Assembly (NCBI GenBank): GCA_900539865.1
Contig: UQDS01000007.1
Location: 22,092 to 86,091, forward strand
Direction of reading: 5' to 3'
Length of the DNA: 64,000 bases
Origin: an uncultured Mollicutes bacterium
GTDB taxonomy: Bacteria > Bacillota_I > Bacilli_A > RFN20 > CAG-288
Shown: positions 17,671-26,383 of the stretch, piece after piece
Layout: the number at the start of each line of letters is the position of its first letter
Numbering within the stretch: position 1 is the first letter of the stretch
Notes under the pieces: model-generated
What the model was told of the DNA's origin: nothing
What the model saw: the letters and a program-made list of their open reading frames with translations, nothing else
The model's database searches: none
Position numbers and translations under genes: made by a program

Positions 17671-17720
17671 CTCTAGTACTACCTTTTGTTTCTCTAGTAG
17701 TGCTTTTGTTTCTCTAGTAG
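17671..17720. repeat. Phased CTCTAGTA repeats upstream of the R-M operon
   Basis: CTCTAGTA appears three times at 20-21 bp spacing. Two copies belong to an 18-bp exact direct repeat (17,683-17,700 and 17,703-17,720). The array lies 135-185 bp upstream of the R-M start codon and may be a regulator binding array. No gene lies between 17,537 and 17,859. Confidence 0.6.
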
Positions 17721-17773
17721 GTAAAAAGCCTATATTTTGCTTGTTTTTAGCTTCATCTTCTACTAGCTCAACA

Positions 17774-17852
17774 AATGCAAAAAGAAAAAGCCCCGAATAA
17801 TCGAGACTTTATATCGGCAATTTCGACACAGGGTTTGTATCAAAATACTAGT
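17774..17852 (-). terminator. Terminator of tRNA-Leu(UAG); copy 1 of a second dispersed repeat
   Basis: On the minus strand AGTCTCGA pairs with TCGGGGCT (17,789-17,808), with two G-U pairs, and is followed by a T-rich run. A related block of about 75 bp occurs at 28,204-28,281 in the same orientation. Confidence 0.75.
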
Positions 17853-17859
17853 TACAAAG

Positions 17860-17942
17860 TGGTGCTGCGAACAGGATTTGAACCTGCACGGTTGCCCATG
17901 GGATTCTAAGTCCCACGCGTATACCAGTTCCGCCATCGCAGC
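17860..17942 (-). tRNA. tRNA-Leu, anticodon UAG
   Basis: 83 bases with encoded CCA. Acceptor GCTGCGA pairs with TCGCAGC. The anticodon stem TGGGA/TCCCA encloses the loop CTTAGAA, and a class II variable arm and the T arm with TTCAAAT are present. Reads CUA codons. Confidence 0.96.
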
Positions 17943-17948
17943 AATAGT

Positions 17949-18239
17949 TTAATCTTCTTTATGAGGATCTTTATCTGGATTTCTCTTTACATAATTGCTA
18001 GAAAGAGCGGTGCATGCAATGATGAAGATAATGATAACTAAAACGACAAAACCGGTGATAAGAACAGGTAATGCCCAAGCAGGGCTTTCTAAACCATTTG
18101 TCATGTAAATTGCGGAAGCTAAGATCATACAAAGTCCACCGATGAAGAAGAAAGAAAGAATAGACAAAAGAATTGCGGAAGCTTTTTTGTTCATTCTAGC
18201 GATGGCAAAAATGATTTTTTTCATCAACATTCCAATCAT
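17949..18239 (-). CDS. Small two-helix membrane protein, unknown function
   Basis: 96 residues with two hydrophobic helices (about residues 20-45 and 55-80) and a charged, Lys/Asp-rich C-terminus. The ATG at 18,239 is preceded by GTGAGGA. It ends only seven bases before the tRNA-Leu gene and may be cotranscribed with it. I do not recognise the family. Confidence 0.75.
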   Translation of the reverse strand: MIGMLMKKIIFAIARMNKKASAILLSILSFFFIGGLCMILASAIYMTNGLESPAWALPVLITGFVVLVIIIFIIACTALSSNYVKRNPDKDPHKED

Positions 18240-18303
18240 AGCATCCTCACTTTTTAACGCTAGTATTGTATCACAGACTTGTTTAATTTCAAAAAAATAT
18301 TAC

Positions 18304-18344
18304 AAAAAGGAAATAGCATGAAGCGATGCTCGTTCCTATTTTTT
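18304..18344. terminator. Orphan bidirectional hairpin upstream of the small membrane protein
   Basis: AGGAAATAGCAT (18,308-18,319) and ATGCTCGTTCCT (18,326-18,337) form a stem with an internal mismatch, with an A run on the left and a T run on the right. No gene ends here. It lies between divergent genes and could attenuate transcription into the 18,239 gene. Confidence 0.4.
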
Positions 18345-18479
18345 AAATAGAAAAATAAACGGCGATATATTTTAATAAATAATTTCAATGTTATTATAAA
18401 CTTTTCACTTTGTTAATAAATTATAGCTTTAAAAAGCGAAATTAAACGAACATAAGATTAAACATATAATTAAATAATG

Positions 18480-18509
18480 TTGACATTTATAGAAAGAGGA
18501 TACTTTAAT
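18480..18509 (+). promoter_or_regulatory. Promoter of first prepilin-like gene
   Basis: TTGACA (18,480-18,485), 18-base spacer, TTTAAT (18,504-18,509). The start site would fall near 18,516, giving a leader of about 85 bases. Confidence 0.65.
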
Positions 18510-18522
18510 AAACTCGCTTATA

Positions 18523-18543
18523 GGACAAGTGGGTAAGACTAGT
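18523..18543 (+). promoter_or_regulatory. Shared leader element, copy 1
   Basis: GGACAAGTGG, five variable bases, then ACTAGT. The same layout occurs at 20,874-20,894 before the second prepilin-like gene, in both cases 13 bases after the -10 box. ACAAGT and ACTAGT could pair with one mismatch around a seven-base loop. Operator or RNA element. Confidence 0.55.
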
Positions 18544-18599
18544 ATTCAGATTATCCAAGTCTTTTAAAAAGCAAAAACATGCATAAGGAGGAAAATGAA

Positions 18600-20489
18600 G
18601 TGAAAAAAAGAAGAGGGTTTACGTTAGTTGAATTGTTGGTCGTCATAGCGATCTTAGCAATTTTAGCTACAGTATCTGTCGTTGCTTATCTTGGTTTTAC
18701 GGATAAAGCAAAAGAGAGCAATGATATTGGTATTATCACTCAGCTTAATACTTTATTAAAAGCAGAAGAAACTACGAGTGGTAAACCTAAGACGATGCAC
18801 GAAACAGTTCTTTTAGCAGAAGAAAACGGCTTGCTCTTAGAAAAGTATCCGAATAAAGATGGTAATGAATTTGTTTATAATCATACCGACAATGAATATT
18901 ATTTAATCAATAAGAAGAATGAAGTCATCTTCCCTGAAAATGAAGTCTTAGATTTGAACTCAAAAGAATTGTGGAAGTTCGTTGATAACGAAGAGGAATT
19001 AAACGCGGTATCTAAAGATGGATATTCTGTCTATCTTACTAGCACCTTCACGGAAGGAACGAATAAAGATAACACCTTAACTGTGAAAAAAGGTTTTGAT
19101 GCTGGTTTTGTTCAGGATGCATATACAGTCACCTATGATAACAGCATCAAACAAAAGGCGGTCTTCCATACAAATGGAGGCGAAGTGATTGTCAATGGTG
19201 CCAGCGGTGCAAATGGTGACACTGTTTACCATTATGGAGAAGCTAGTATTGTAAGAGTGAATTCTGTTGGATCTCATTCCTATCATGAGTTTGGTATAGT
19301 ATCTTCTTTAAATATTAAAGATGGAAGAGTTGTTATTGAGAGTGGATCAAAAACTACGGAAGTATTAGTTACTTCTGACGCTGTTGTTGATAATGTGAAA
19401 GTTGAAATTGATAATGGTGCGACAGTTGAAAGAGTCATTGATGACACCAATCAATTACCGAATACTTCTATCAGTGGTCAAGAAGTTCCTCAGCTTCAAG
19501 CAACTCATGTTAAGAACATCACTGAATTAGATAATGCCTTATATACAAAGAAAGCAAAATATGTCATCTTTGATAATGATATCAATACCAATGAGTTAGG
19601 ATTTGATGGTAATCTCATCACTGCAGATAGCACGATTATCAATGGTAATGGTTATAAACTTTACGGACATAGAACTTATCCATCAGGAACAAATCCAGTG
19701 AATAATTATGACTACAAAGCTACATTGCGATTGACTACCGGTGGTCAAGATACAAATGCAAAACATAAAGTTGAACTTAATAATTTGACAATCGAAAATG
19801 ATGTTACCACTGGAACAGCTACTACATTAGCCGTGAATACATTTATCTCTGATTTGAAACTTTCCAATGTAAAACTTATTAATAATGCTACAAATGGTAA
19901 ACCGATTTGTATAGTTAATAATGGTCAAAAAGACGCAGCAAATATTAATGTAGAGATCAATAATTCCATCTTACAAGCAACGGATTCTGGATATGCGATT
20001 TACAATAATAGAAAAGCGACGATCAATGTAAATCAGAGTACATTCTATGGTTGGTCGGCTATCTATATGAAAGAGAACTCTAAGGGTTCTATTTACAACC
20101 TTAAAGAGACGAATTTGAATTGTACAAAAAAGTATGATGGCACATCGAATAATTTTGGAACGTTTGCAATTGCTACTGGATATACAACGATAAATCTGGA
20201 TAATTGTAAAGTTCAAAATTTAATGGAAGGCACTGCAAGACACGCTTTGTTGAGCTTTGGTTATGCCGAGATTGATGCAAGTGAAGCAAAAGAAATCAAG
20301 GTCGATGTCACGGGTGATGATACCTTAGTTGTCGGAGATCTTGTCTATGATTCTTGGGGCATTAAGCCTTTGCCGTACACACTCTCTTTGACTGGTGGAC
20401 TTTATTCCGACAAGGAAGTTAGTAAATATGTAGCGGCGACACATATGGTCAAAGAAGAAAACACTTTGTATCGTATTGTTAGAAAATAA
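18600..20489 (+). CDS. Prepilin-like surface protein with beta-helix-type ectodomain
   Basis: About 629 residues. The GTG at 18,600 is chosen over the in-frame ATG at 18,579 because AAGGAGG lies eight bases before it and the product then begins MKKRRGFTLVELLVV like its paralogues. This is a type III (prepilin) signal: cleavage after Gly6, N-methylated Phe, Glu5 of the mature protein, and one hydrophobic helix. A pilin-like stalk to about residue 110 is followed by an Asn/Thr/Gly-rich region of short repeats (NGNGYKLYG-, INNSILQ-type strands) that suggests a right-handed parallel beta-helix. Pseudopilins are usually 150-250 residues, so this is far larger. It is likely a filament-associated adhesin; prepilin peptidase genes are not in this window. 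Confidence 0.9.
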   Translation: MKKRRGFTLVELLVVIAILAILATVSVVAYLGFTDKAKESNDIGIITQLNTLLKAEETTSGKPKTMHETVLLAEENGLLLEKYPNKDGNEFVYNHTDNEYYLINKKNEVIFPENEVLDLNSKELWKFVDNEEELNAVSKDGYSVYLTSTFTEGTNKDNTLTVKKGFDAGFVQDAYTVTYDNSIKQKAVFHTNGGEVIVNGASGANGDTVYHYGEASIVRVNSVGSHSYHEFGIVSSLNIKDGRVVIESGSKTTEVLVTSDAVVDNVKVEIDNGATVERVIDDTNQLPNTSISGQEVPQLQATHVKNITELDNALYTKKAKYVIFDNDINTNELGFDGNLITADSTIINGNGYKLYGHRTYPSGTNPVNNYDYKATLRLTTGGQDTNAKHKVELNNLTIENDVTTGTATTLAVNTFISDLKLSNVKLINNATNGKPICIVNNGQKDAANINVEINNSILQATDSGYAIYNNRKATINVNQSTFYGWSAIYMKENSKGSIYNLKETNLNCTKKYDGTSNNFGTFAIATGYTTINLDNCKVQNLMEGTARHALLSFGYAEIDASEAKEIKVDVTGDDTLVVGDLVYDSWGIKPLPYTLSLTGGLYSDKEVSKYVAATHMVKEENTLYRIVRK

Positions 20490-20515
20490 TTACTGGGTAT
20501 ATTTTTTCTTCATAC

Positions 20516-20552
20516 AAAATGGTGCAACCAACCTTTCGGGTTGCACCATTTT
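20516..20552 (+). terminator. Terminator of first prepilin-like gene
   Basis: A 14-bp perfect stem with AAAATGGTGCAACC as its left arm, and T-rich sequence after it. Confidence 0.9.
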
Positions 20553-20831
20553 CATTCTATTAATACAAACGTTTCCTTTCTAACAATATAAATAAAATAT
20601 AGAACATATTGTTATATTTTTACATAAGTAAACGTTACATTTTGTTACAATTGTCTACATTTGTGTTTGATTTAAAAAATATCTTGATTTCCAATTTTGC
20701 TTTTTAATCACGTTCACAAGAAAAGAATAAATGAACAAAAGCCCCTGTTATTCGAAAAAATTGCAACTTTAATTATATTTTTTTATTTTACTTTATATTT
20801 TTATCTTAACGAATAGTGCATTTTGCGTTTG

Positions 20832-20860
20832 TTGACAAAATTAGCGGGGGGGGGTACAAT
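20832..20860 (+). promoter_or_regulatory. Poly-G-spacer promoter of second prepilin-like gene (phase-variation candidate)
   Basis: TTGACA (20,832-20,837) and TACAAT (20,855-20,860) are separated by exactly 17 bases, of which nine consecutive are G (20,846-20,854). A change of one or two G would move the spacer away from the optimum. The 280 bases before it (20,553-20,831) are AT-rich and without genes. Confidence 0.8.
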
Positions 20861-20873
20861 TGGGGCGATTATT

Positions 20874-20894
20874 GGACAAGTGGTTGCAACTAGT
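20874..20894 (+). promoter_or_regulatory. Shared leader element, copy 2
   Basis: GGACAAGTGG...ACTAGT, 21 bases with the same arms and the same 13-base distance from the -10 box as copy 1 at 18,523. ATTCA and ATCCA further downstream are also shared between the two leaders. Confidence 0.55.
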
Positions 20895-20953
20895 GTTTTG
20901 TGTATTCATGAGATCCAGTATAGTTTATGACTAACGCTTAAGGAGGAAAAATA

Positions 20954-23077
20954 ATGAAAAAGAAAAAAGGCTTTACGTTAGTTGAGTTGCTCGTCGTAAT
21001 AGCAATTTTAGCTATTCTTGCAGCTGTCTCTGTCGTTGGCTATTTAGGATTTACGGAAAAGGCTAAAGATAGCAATGATAACACATTGATCACTCAATTG
21101 AATCAGGTCTTGCAAGCAGATGAAGTGTTAGATGGCAAACCTAAAACGATGAGTGAAGCGCTCAATGTTTTGGAAGAAAACGGATTCGTTGTTGAGAATT
21201 TGACACCGACAAGTTCCAAAAATGAATTTGTTTATGATATCTCTCAAAACAGATTCAAAATCTTTAATCAAAAAGAAATTGAACAATTAAACGATGCGAA
21301 TTACTGGTATATCGTTAAAGATGTAGATTCTCTCAATGCCATGAAGGCAAAGTGCTCTGTCTATTTAGTTGATTCCTTTGTCGTTGAGGGTGACTTAGAA
21401 CTCACCTATGGTTTTGATGGTTTAAATAGCGGTGTTGCTAAATTGACATTGAATAATAGCAATGGTAAAGCTGAAAACCTTATCTTAAATACAAACGCTT
21501 CTCAAATTATTGTTAATGCATCTGAAGACAATGTTTCTCACTTTGGTTCTGCAGATACTGTTTTAGTCACTGCAGTTGCTCCAAATTCTTATCATGAATA
21601 TGGAAGCCTTAGAAAACTTGAAGTGAATTCTGGACATGTTGAATTCATGCCTAACAGTAAAGTTGATGAAATTTACATCACTTCTGCTAATGCCAAAGTC
21701 ACTGTCACAGATCAAGTGACTGATTATGACAATATCACTGTTGTTGTAGCGGATGGCGTTGAACTTCCGGAAGGTTCTGTCACTTTACCGGAAGGTGATA
21801 ATCAAATCATTCAGGAAGTTTTAGTCAGTACAAGTGATAAGTTAATTAAGGAGTTAGGTAAAAAGAAGAAAGCTGAAGCGCTCCCTGGTGTATCAATTAC
21901 AGATCATGTTTCGGCATTTGTCAAATTAAATAATGACATTACATTGAGCGATTCTCTTACGCTTTCTAGTGCTTCATTCTGGAAAGTGACAAAGAAAATT
22001 GATTTAAATGGAAAAACCCTAAAATTAGGTACATCCGGTTTAAAAATTAATACAGATTTAACTTGTATCATTGAAAACGGAACGTTAGATTACGAAACAA
22101 AAGTAAATCAAATTTATATCAATGGTGATATTGATGAAAACAGCAAGCCGCATATCTATATGAACAACGTCTCTTTCGCTAATGTTGGAAGCGGAAATAA
22201 CGCAGGTGGGCATGTCATTGAATCCTCTAGTTATTACGATTTGTATTTAAATGAATGTACATATAAATCTTCTGTTGAGTTGATAAATACAAAGGATGGT
22301 AAAAGCAATGTCATCATCAACGGCGGACGTTATGAGATGACTACAGCTAACTATAATTTATTCACCAATAAAGGAAACCTTACTATCAATGACGGTTACT
22401 TTACTGCTGTATGTTCTTCTTCTGGAACTGGTGTAATTAAAAATGAAGGTAAATTAACTGTTAATGGCGGTGAGTTTAACAACCCTAAGGGAGCAGCTTT
22501 AAGCAACGTTGGTCAAGCAACGTTAAATGGTGGTAAATTCCTTAGTAAATCTTGCTCTAAATGTCCGATTTATGCATCGGGAACAACAGGTTTAACACAC
22601 TATATCTATTCTGTTTATAGCGGTGGTGCGGCAGATTCCTTCATCACAATCAATGATGGTGTTTATATTGAAGGTGTTCACGGCGGTTTAGCAGTGACTT
22701 CTGGTGGCGCTGAAATCAATGGTGGTAGCATCAAGACTGTCAAATGCGAAACACACGCTGGAACAAGTCATTATGCGTTATACCTCGCCGGTGAAAGAGG
22801 TAATACTGCAATCACAATTAACGGTGGTGAATTCACATCCCTTGACAAAGTTGCTATGTTTGTTGGTAACAGCAATGATGGCGGTTTACAACAAGATGCA
22901 AGAGTCTTTGTTAAAGGTGGTACTTTCAATGGTGGCGGCGCAGATAAGAAGGCTGTCCACTTAGATAAGAAAAATGGATACTTAAGTATCTTAGGTGGTA
23001 AGTTCACCAGTGATTTATCTGATTTGGAGTTAGGATTAACACCGAAGAAACAGGGCGATTACTATATCGTTGGTTAA
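20954..23077 (+). CDS. Prepilin-like surface protein with repetitive beta-helix ectodomain, phase-variable promoter
   Basis: 707 residues; ATG after AAGGAGG. N-terminal MKKKKGFTLVELLVV is a prepilin peptidase site followed by a hydrophobic helix. Residues about 30-110 are stalk-like. A central part shares SYHE(F/Y)G and surrounding strands with the 18,600 product. From about residue 340 there are many short repeats of the type VNGGEF, ITINDG and LNGGKF, each about 20-25 residues, as expected for beta-helix coils. Exported through the Sec/prepilin route and assembled or displayed at the surface. Glycan or host-surface binding is a possibility, not shown by sequence. Confidence 0.92.
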   Translation: MKKKKGFTLVELLVVIAILAILAAVSVVGYLGFTEKAKDSNDNTLITQLNQVLQADEVLDGKPKTMSEALNVLEENGFVVENLTPTSSKNEFVYDISQNRFKIFNQKEIEQLNDANYWYIVKDVDSLNAMKAKCSVYLVDSFVVEGDLELTYGFDGLNSGVAKLTLNNSNGKAENLILNTNASQIIVNASEDNVSHFGSADTVLVTAVAPNSYHEYGSLRKLEVNSGHVEFMPNSKVDEIYITSANAKVTVTDQVTDYDNITVVVADGVELPEGSVTLPEGDNQIIQEVLVSTSDKLIKELGKKKKAEALPGVSITDHVSAFVKLNNDITLSDSLTLSSASFWKVTKKIDLNGKTLKLGTSGLKINTDLTCIIENGTLDYETKVNQIYINGDIDENSKPHIYMNNVSFANVGSGNNAGGHVIESSSYYDLYLNECTYKSSVELINTKDGKSNVIINGGRYEMTTANYNLFTNKGNLTINDGYFTAVCSSSGTGVIKNEGKLTVNGGEFNNPKGAALSNVGQATLNGGKFLSKSCSKCPIYASGTTGLTHYIYSVYSGGAADSFITINDGVYIEGVHGGLAVTSGGAEINGGSIKTVKCETHAGTSHYALYLAGERGNTAITINGGEFTSLDKVAMFVGNSNDGGLQQDARVFVKGGTFNGGGADKKAVHLDKKNGYLSILGGKFTSDLSDLELGLTPKKQGDYYIVG

Positions 23078-23095
23078 GTAGTTAGATGATCAATT

Positions 23096-23126
23096 AAAAA
23101 GGGAGGAAATCATTTCCTCCCTTTTA
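23096..23126. terminator. Bidirectional terminator
   Basis: AAAAGGGAGGAAAT (23,097-23,110) pairs with 23,112-23,125. It is placed between the ends of two converging genes and serves both. Confidence 0.9.
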
Positions 23127-23147
23127 TAATGTGAGTTGTCTTTGAAT

Positions 23148-24143
23148 TTATTTTTGAATCAAATCGCCGACACTGATGTCTAAGGTGCAGTCTTTTAATA
23201 CTTTAAAGCTTGTTCTTGTTCCGCCTTCTACGATTTCAACGGCATCCATGTCGGAGAAAGTAGCAGCATAAGTATCTAACATCATGCGCTGGTTATCGTC
23301 TCTGTATCGAATGGTGAAACCGAGGCTGTAAACATGATCTTTTGCGAATTTTAATTCGCCAAAGGAAATGTCAGCGCTGAGATTTTCTTCGGTAAAGTCA
23401 ACGGATTTTCCGATGAGAGCTTCACCGCCGAAAATCGGATTTTCAATTTCATCGTTGACAGAGAAGTAGGCATCTTCGTATTTCTGATATTTCTTATCCG
23501 CTAAGAGGTCTTTCATACCGGCGGTTTTAAGGGTGAAGTTCACTTTGTAGTGATCGACAGGAATTGTTCCGAATTCTTTGACTTCTACTTCAAAACAGAT
23601 GGTTGTGTCTTTATAAATGGTAGAAGAACCATTCGAGGGTTTGGTGACGAACTGAACTTTTGTAGTACCGACATGAATGAGCTTGCGATCGAATTTCACT
23701 TTGATGGAATAGATTTCGTTGGATCCGGAGGAACCATAGATATCCATCATGGTGACAATTTCATAACTGAGAGCTTCGGAAGGAATCACCGCTTCATTTT
23801 CAGCTGTCAAAGTGGTTTTGTCTTCAAGCAATGCGGTGACATAACGCCAGGTGTCATCTGCTAAAATTTCTACTTCAGCAGGATAGAGGAAAGAATCTGT
23901 TTCTTCCGTAGCGTTAGCAAAGAGATAATGGGATTGGTCGATAGATAAACCATTATCGGATGTTTGCGTGGTGAAGGTTTTATCTGTGGAAGGAACGCTT
24001 GGTTTTTCTTCGTCTGAACCTACCGGAGGAACGGTGTCTGTTTTTTGTTCACTGGTGGTTTCTGTTTCACCGCAGGAGGATAAGACAGTTGCGGGAACAA
24101 ATAACAGCGAGCATAACGTCATCAACTTAAATATCTTCTTCAT
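23148..24143 (-). CDS. Secreted lipoprotein, unknown function
   Basis: About 331 residues; the start at 24,143 is chosen because AAAAGGAG precedes it. The signal peptide ends in a lipobox (VLSSC, Cys near residue 24), so it is lipidated and anchored outside the membrane. A Thr/Glu/Pro-rich linker follows to about residue 55. The remaining region has alternating beta-strand-like sequence with SIKVKFD and CFEVEVKEF segments, resembling Ig-like folds. No catalytic motif is seen. It converges with the prepilin-like gene and shares its terminator. Confidence 0.85.
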   Translation of the reverse strand: MKKIFKLMTLCSLLFVPATVLSSCGETETTSEQKTDTVPPVGSDEEKPSVPSTDKTFTTQTSDNGLSIDQSHYLFANATEETDSFLYPAEVEILADDTWRYVTALLEDKTTLTAENEAVIPSEALSYEIVTMMDIYGSSGSNEIYSIKVKFDRKLIHVGTTKVQFVTKPSNGSSTIYKDTTICFEVEVKEFGTIPVDHYKVNFTLKTAGMKDLLADKKYQKYEDAYFSVNDEIENPIFGGEALIGKSVDFTEENLSADISFGELKFAKDHVYSLGFTIRYRDDNQRMMLDTYAATFSDMDAVEIVEGGTRTSFKVLKDCTLDISVGDLIQK

Positions 24144-24299
24144 AATTGGCTCCTTTTTTCCATTATTATTCACAATATGATATTAACTTTCAATCATTAA
24201 GTATTCTTTTGTTAAATATTTATAGTTTTTTTTAATGTTGATTAAAGCTTGTCTACTTTAAGACATAGAAAGCTAGGTTTAAAACTAGAAAAAAGGATA

Positions 24300-24337
24300 C
24301 AAAAACACCCTGGTTTCTAGATTCTAGTTCCAGGGTG
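24300..24337 (-). terminator. Terminator of the TetR operon
   Basis: CACCCTGG (24,306-24,313) pairs with CCAGGGTG (24,330-24,337); a T run follows on the minus strand. Confidence 0.85.
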
Positions 24338-24349
24338 CATCAATGCTAT

Positions 24350-25042
24350 TTAATTGTTTGTTTCTGTAAGTTGTTTGTTTTGCTTCATTGTTTTAAGCAT
24401 ATCGACTAAGCCGATAACAACAGTCCAGACATAAGCCATTGTTTTAGGGATCATCAATAAGCCAACCATCGGATGGAGATGCGCAGCGCAGACAACAGGG
24501 ATATAGAAAGCAAAGGATAAGACAATGGTCAAATACATAAATTTGAAGTTCTTATCGTTGTTTTGTCTGGCTTTGAGGAAGAATAAGACGATGATGATAC
24601 CGATAAATAAGAAGGGAATATTTCTGACAATACCGATCCAAAGAGGCGGGTTAGCGCTCGTCCATTCGTTTTGCGGGAGCAAACATAAGATGATTCTAAT
24701 TAAACTTAAGACATATAACGAAATATGGATGGTCTTTTCACCTTTGACATTGTAACGAATGCGATAGACATAGTAGAGAAGAAGATAGAAGCCGGTCATG
24801 GTCACGGATGTGATGGCTTTACCGATTCCCATTGCGACTAAGTATTTTGCTTCATCGCCAGAAATTAAACTCATGACGCGAGGGATTAAGTGGAAAGAGT
24901 CGCCTCCTCCTAAGACAACGGCCATGATACCGAATAACAGATACTGCTTGTTCTTTTTTCCTTTGATGATCATGAAGATTCCAATCGTAATGACAGAAAT
25001 CAAATAGATGATATCAAATGTACTTTCGAATATTGCTCTCAT
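24350..25042 (-). CDS. Seven-helix membrane protein, unknown function
   Basis: 230 residues with about seven hydrophobic segments and short loops. No transporter signature is recognised. Its ATG overlaps the TGA of the TetR gene (ATGA), so the two are translated together and it is probably the target or the effector protein of that regulator. Such pairs often involve envelope stress or drug response, but nothing in the protein shows this directly. Confidence 0.82.
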   Translation of the reverse strand: MRAIFESTFDIIYLISVITIGIFMIIKGKKNKQYLLFGIMAVVLGGGDSFHLIPRVMSLISGDEAKYLVAMGIGKAITSVTMTGFYLLLYYVYRIRYNVKGEKTIHISLYVLSLIRIILCLLPQNEWTSANPPLWIGIVRNIPFLFIGIIIVLFFLKARQNNDKNFKFMYLTIVLSFAFYIPVVCAAHLHPMVGLLMIPKTMAYVWTVVIGLVDMLKTMKQNKQLTETNN

Positions 25043-25608
25043 GCAACCTCCTTGTATAAGATTAAGTTAATCAAATGTAGTAAGAAGTCTTTTTTATCGT
25101 CATGATTCACTAATGAGAGAACAACCATGTCGACAAGAGTTAAGACAAATTCTTCTAATGGGAAGACGTTGTTAAAAATCGCTTTGTCAATTTTCTTGTC
25201 GTCGAGGATAGATTGAATTAACACGTTGGAAATAAGTTCTTTAAATTGCGCTTCGCGCATTTTACCGCGAATCATCAACGTTTTACCGCCGTCGACTTTT
25301 CGTTTGATAAACAAGGATTCAAAGTTAGAAAAAGCCAAATGAGATGCATCATAAAATTTAGAGAACATCTCTTTGAAGTCATTGGTGGAAGACATGGAGA
25401 AAAAGATTTTAAAGTGATCCTTCCAATAATCTTCCATGATTGCTACAAGTAAATCCTCTTTACTAGCAAAATAATGATAGAGTGTACCTAAAGCCAAATA
25501 ACATTCACTTGCAAGTTTTCTCATCGACAGGTTATCAATTCCCTGTTCTAGAATAATGTCTTTCGCTTTGGCAACGATTTCTTCTTTTGAACTGTATTCT
25601 TGTTTCAT
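25039..25608 (-). CDS. TetR/AcrR-family repressor
   Basis: 189 residues; AAGGAG before the ATG. The N-terminal HTH (residues about 10-55) contains LSMRKLASECYLALGTLYHYFASKEDL spread over the typical TetR recognition helix region, with the YHYF signature. The C-terminal ligand-binding part is poorly conserved, as usual. The palindrome at 25,621 just upstream suggests autorepression, together with the downstream membrane protein. Confidence 0.92.
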   Translation of the reverse strand: MKQEYSSKEEIVAKAKDIILEQGIDNLSMRKLASECYLALGTLYHYFASKEDLLVAIMEDYWKDHFKIFFSMSSTNDFKEMFSKFYDASHLAFSNFESLFIKRKVDGGKTLMIRGKMREAQFKELISNVLIQSILDDKKIDKAIFNNVFPLEEFVLTLVDMVVLSLVNHDDKKDFLLHLINLILYKEVA

Positions 25609-25620
25609 ACTTCTCCTTAG

Positions 25621-25632
25621 TGAACGTGTTCA
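25621..25632. promoter_or_regulatory. Candidate TetR operator
   Basis: TGAACGTGTTCA: arms TGAAC/GTTCA around two bases, 13 bases before the TetR start. It overlaps the expected transcription start after a TAAAAT -10 box on the minus strand. A further GTGTTCA half-site lies near 25,668. Confidence 0.5.
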
Positions 25633-25855
25633 TTTTAAAACATTGCTTTTAGAACATAAAGGGGTGAGTGTTCATTTATTTGTTAAATTTGACAAAGTTA
25701 TTTTAAAAAGGAAAGATGAGTTTTTAGATCTATCATGTTTTAATATAAACAGTATATTATTGCATCATAATCAAGATTAAATCATTGTAGAATTCAATCG
25801 ACAAAGTTAAACTGAAAGAAGTTATCTTTAAATAGATGAATAAGGAGTAAGGATT

Positions 25856-26383
25856 GTGAGTCAGGAAACAAATAGGTTAGTTTTACGCTATTTAGATGAT
25901 ACTGATCTAGATGCTGTATTTAGTAATTACGCAAATGATGATGAAGTTACAAAATATTTGACTTGGACAACACATCAATCTATAGAAGATACAAAAAAAG
26001 TGTTTGAGATGTGGAAAAAGGAAAGTTTAAATCTTAAGAAATTTCATTATTTTATAGAGTGGAAAGAAACACACGAATTGATTGGATCATGCTCTGTTGT
26101 TGAATTCGTAAACGGCAATCCTGAAATCGGGTATGTCCTTGGAAGAAAATGGTGGAATCAAGGTTTTATGACCGAAGCGTGTAAGAAATTAATTGAGCTT
26201 TTATTTCAGGAAGGTTATACAAAAATATTGATCAAGGCAGCAGTAAACAATGTCGCTAGTTTGAAAGTGATACAAAAGTGTGGGTTTCAATTTATCAAGC
26301 AAGAAGAAGTCTTCTGCCCTTTGAAAAATCAGACTCATCTTTGTAATTTTTATGAATTATATAATAATAAATTACCAAAATGA
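25856..26383 (+). CDS. GNAT N-acetyltransferase, RimJ/RimL-like
   Basis: 175 residues with a GTG start preceded by AAGGAG. The fold markers are IGYVLGRKWWNQGFMTEAC near residues 90-108 (strand 4 and the acetyl-CoA pyrophosphate loop, here a loosened form of Q/RxxGxG/A) and a C-terminal NVASLKVIQKCGF that is typical of RimJ/RimL-type enzymes. It transfers an acetyl group from acetyl-CoA to an amine; the substrate (ribosomal protein, amino acid or drug) cannot be told. Single gene with no clear partner. Confidence 0.9.
   Translation: MSQETNRLVLRYLDDTDLDAVFSNYANDDEVTKYLTWTTHQSIEDTKKVFEMWKKESLNLKKFHYFIEWKETHELIGSCSVVEFVNGNPEIGYVLGRKWWNQGFMTEACKKLIELLFQEGYTKILIKAAVNNVASLKVIQKCGFQFIKQEEVFCPLKNQTHLCNFYELYNNKLPK

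Noticed and set aside
17683..17720. CRISPR-like direct repeat
   Set aside because: Only two full 18-bp copies with a two-base gap and no spacers or cas genes.
18579..18599. ATG at 18,579 as the start of the first pilin-like gene
   Set aside because: It lies upstream of the AAGGAGG and would put seven charged residues before the conserved MKK(R/K)(R/K)G start of the family.
18510..18600. Leaders of the two pilin-like genes as a cyclic-di-GMP riboswitch
   Set aside because: The conserved class I core and the class II pseudoknot sequences are not present; only a 21-base shared motif is.
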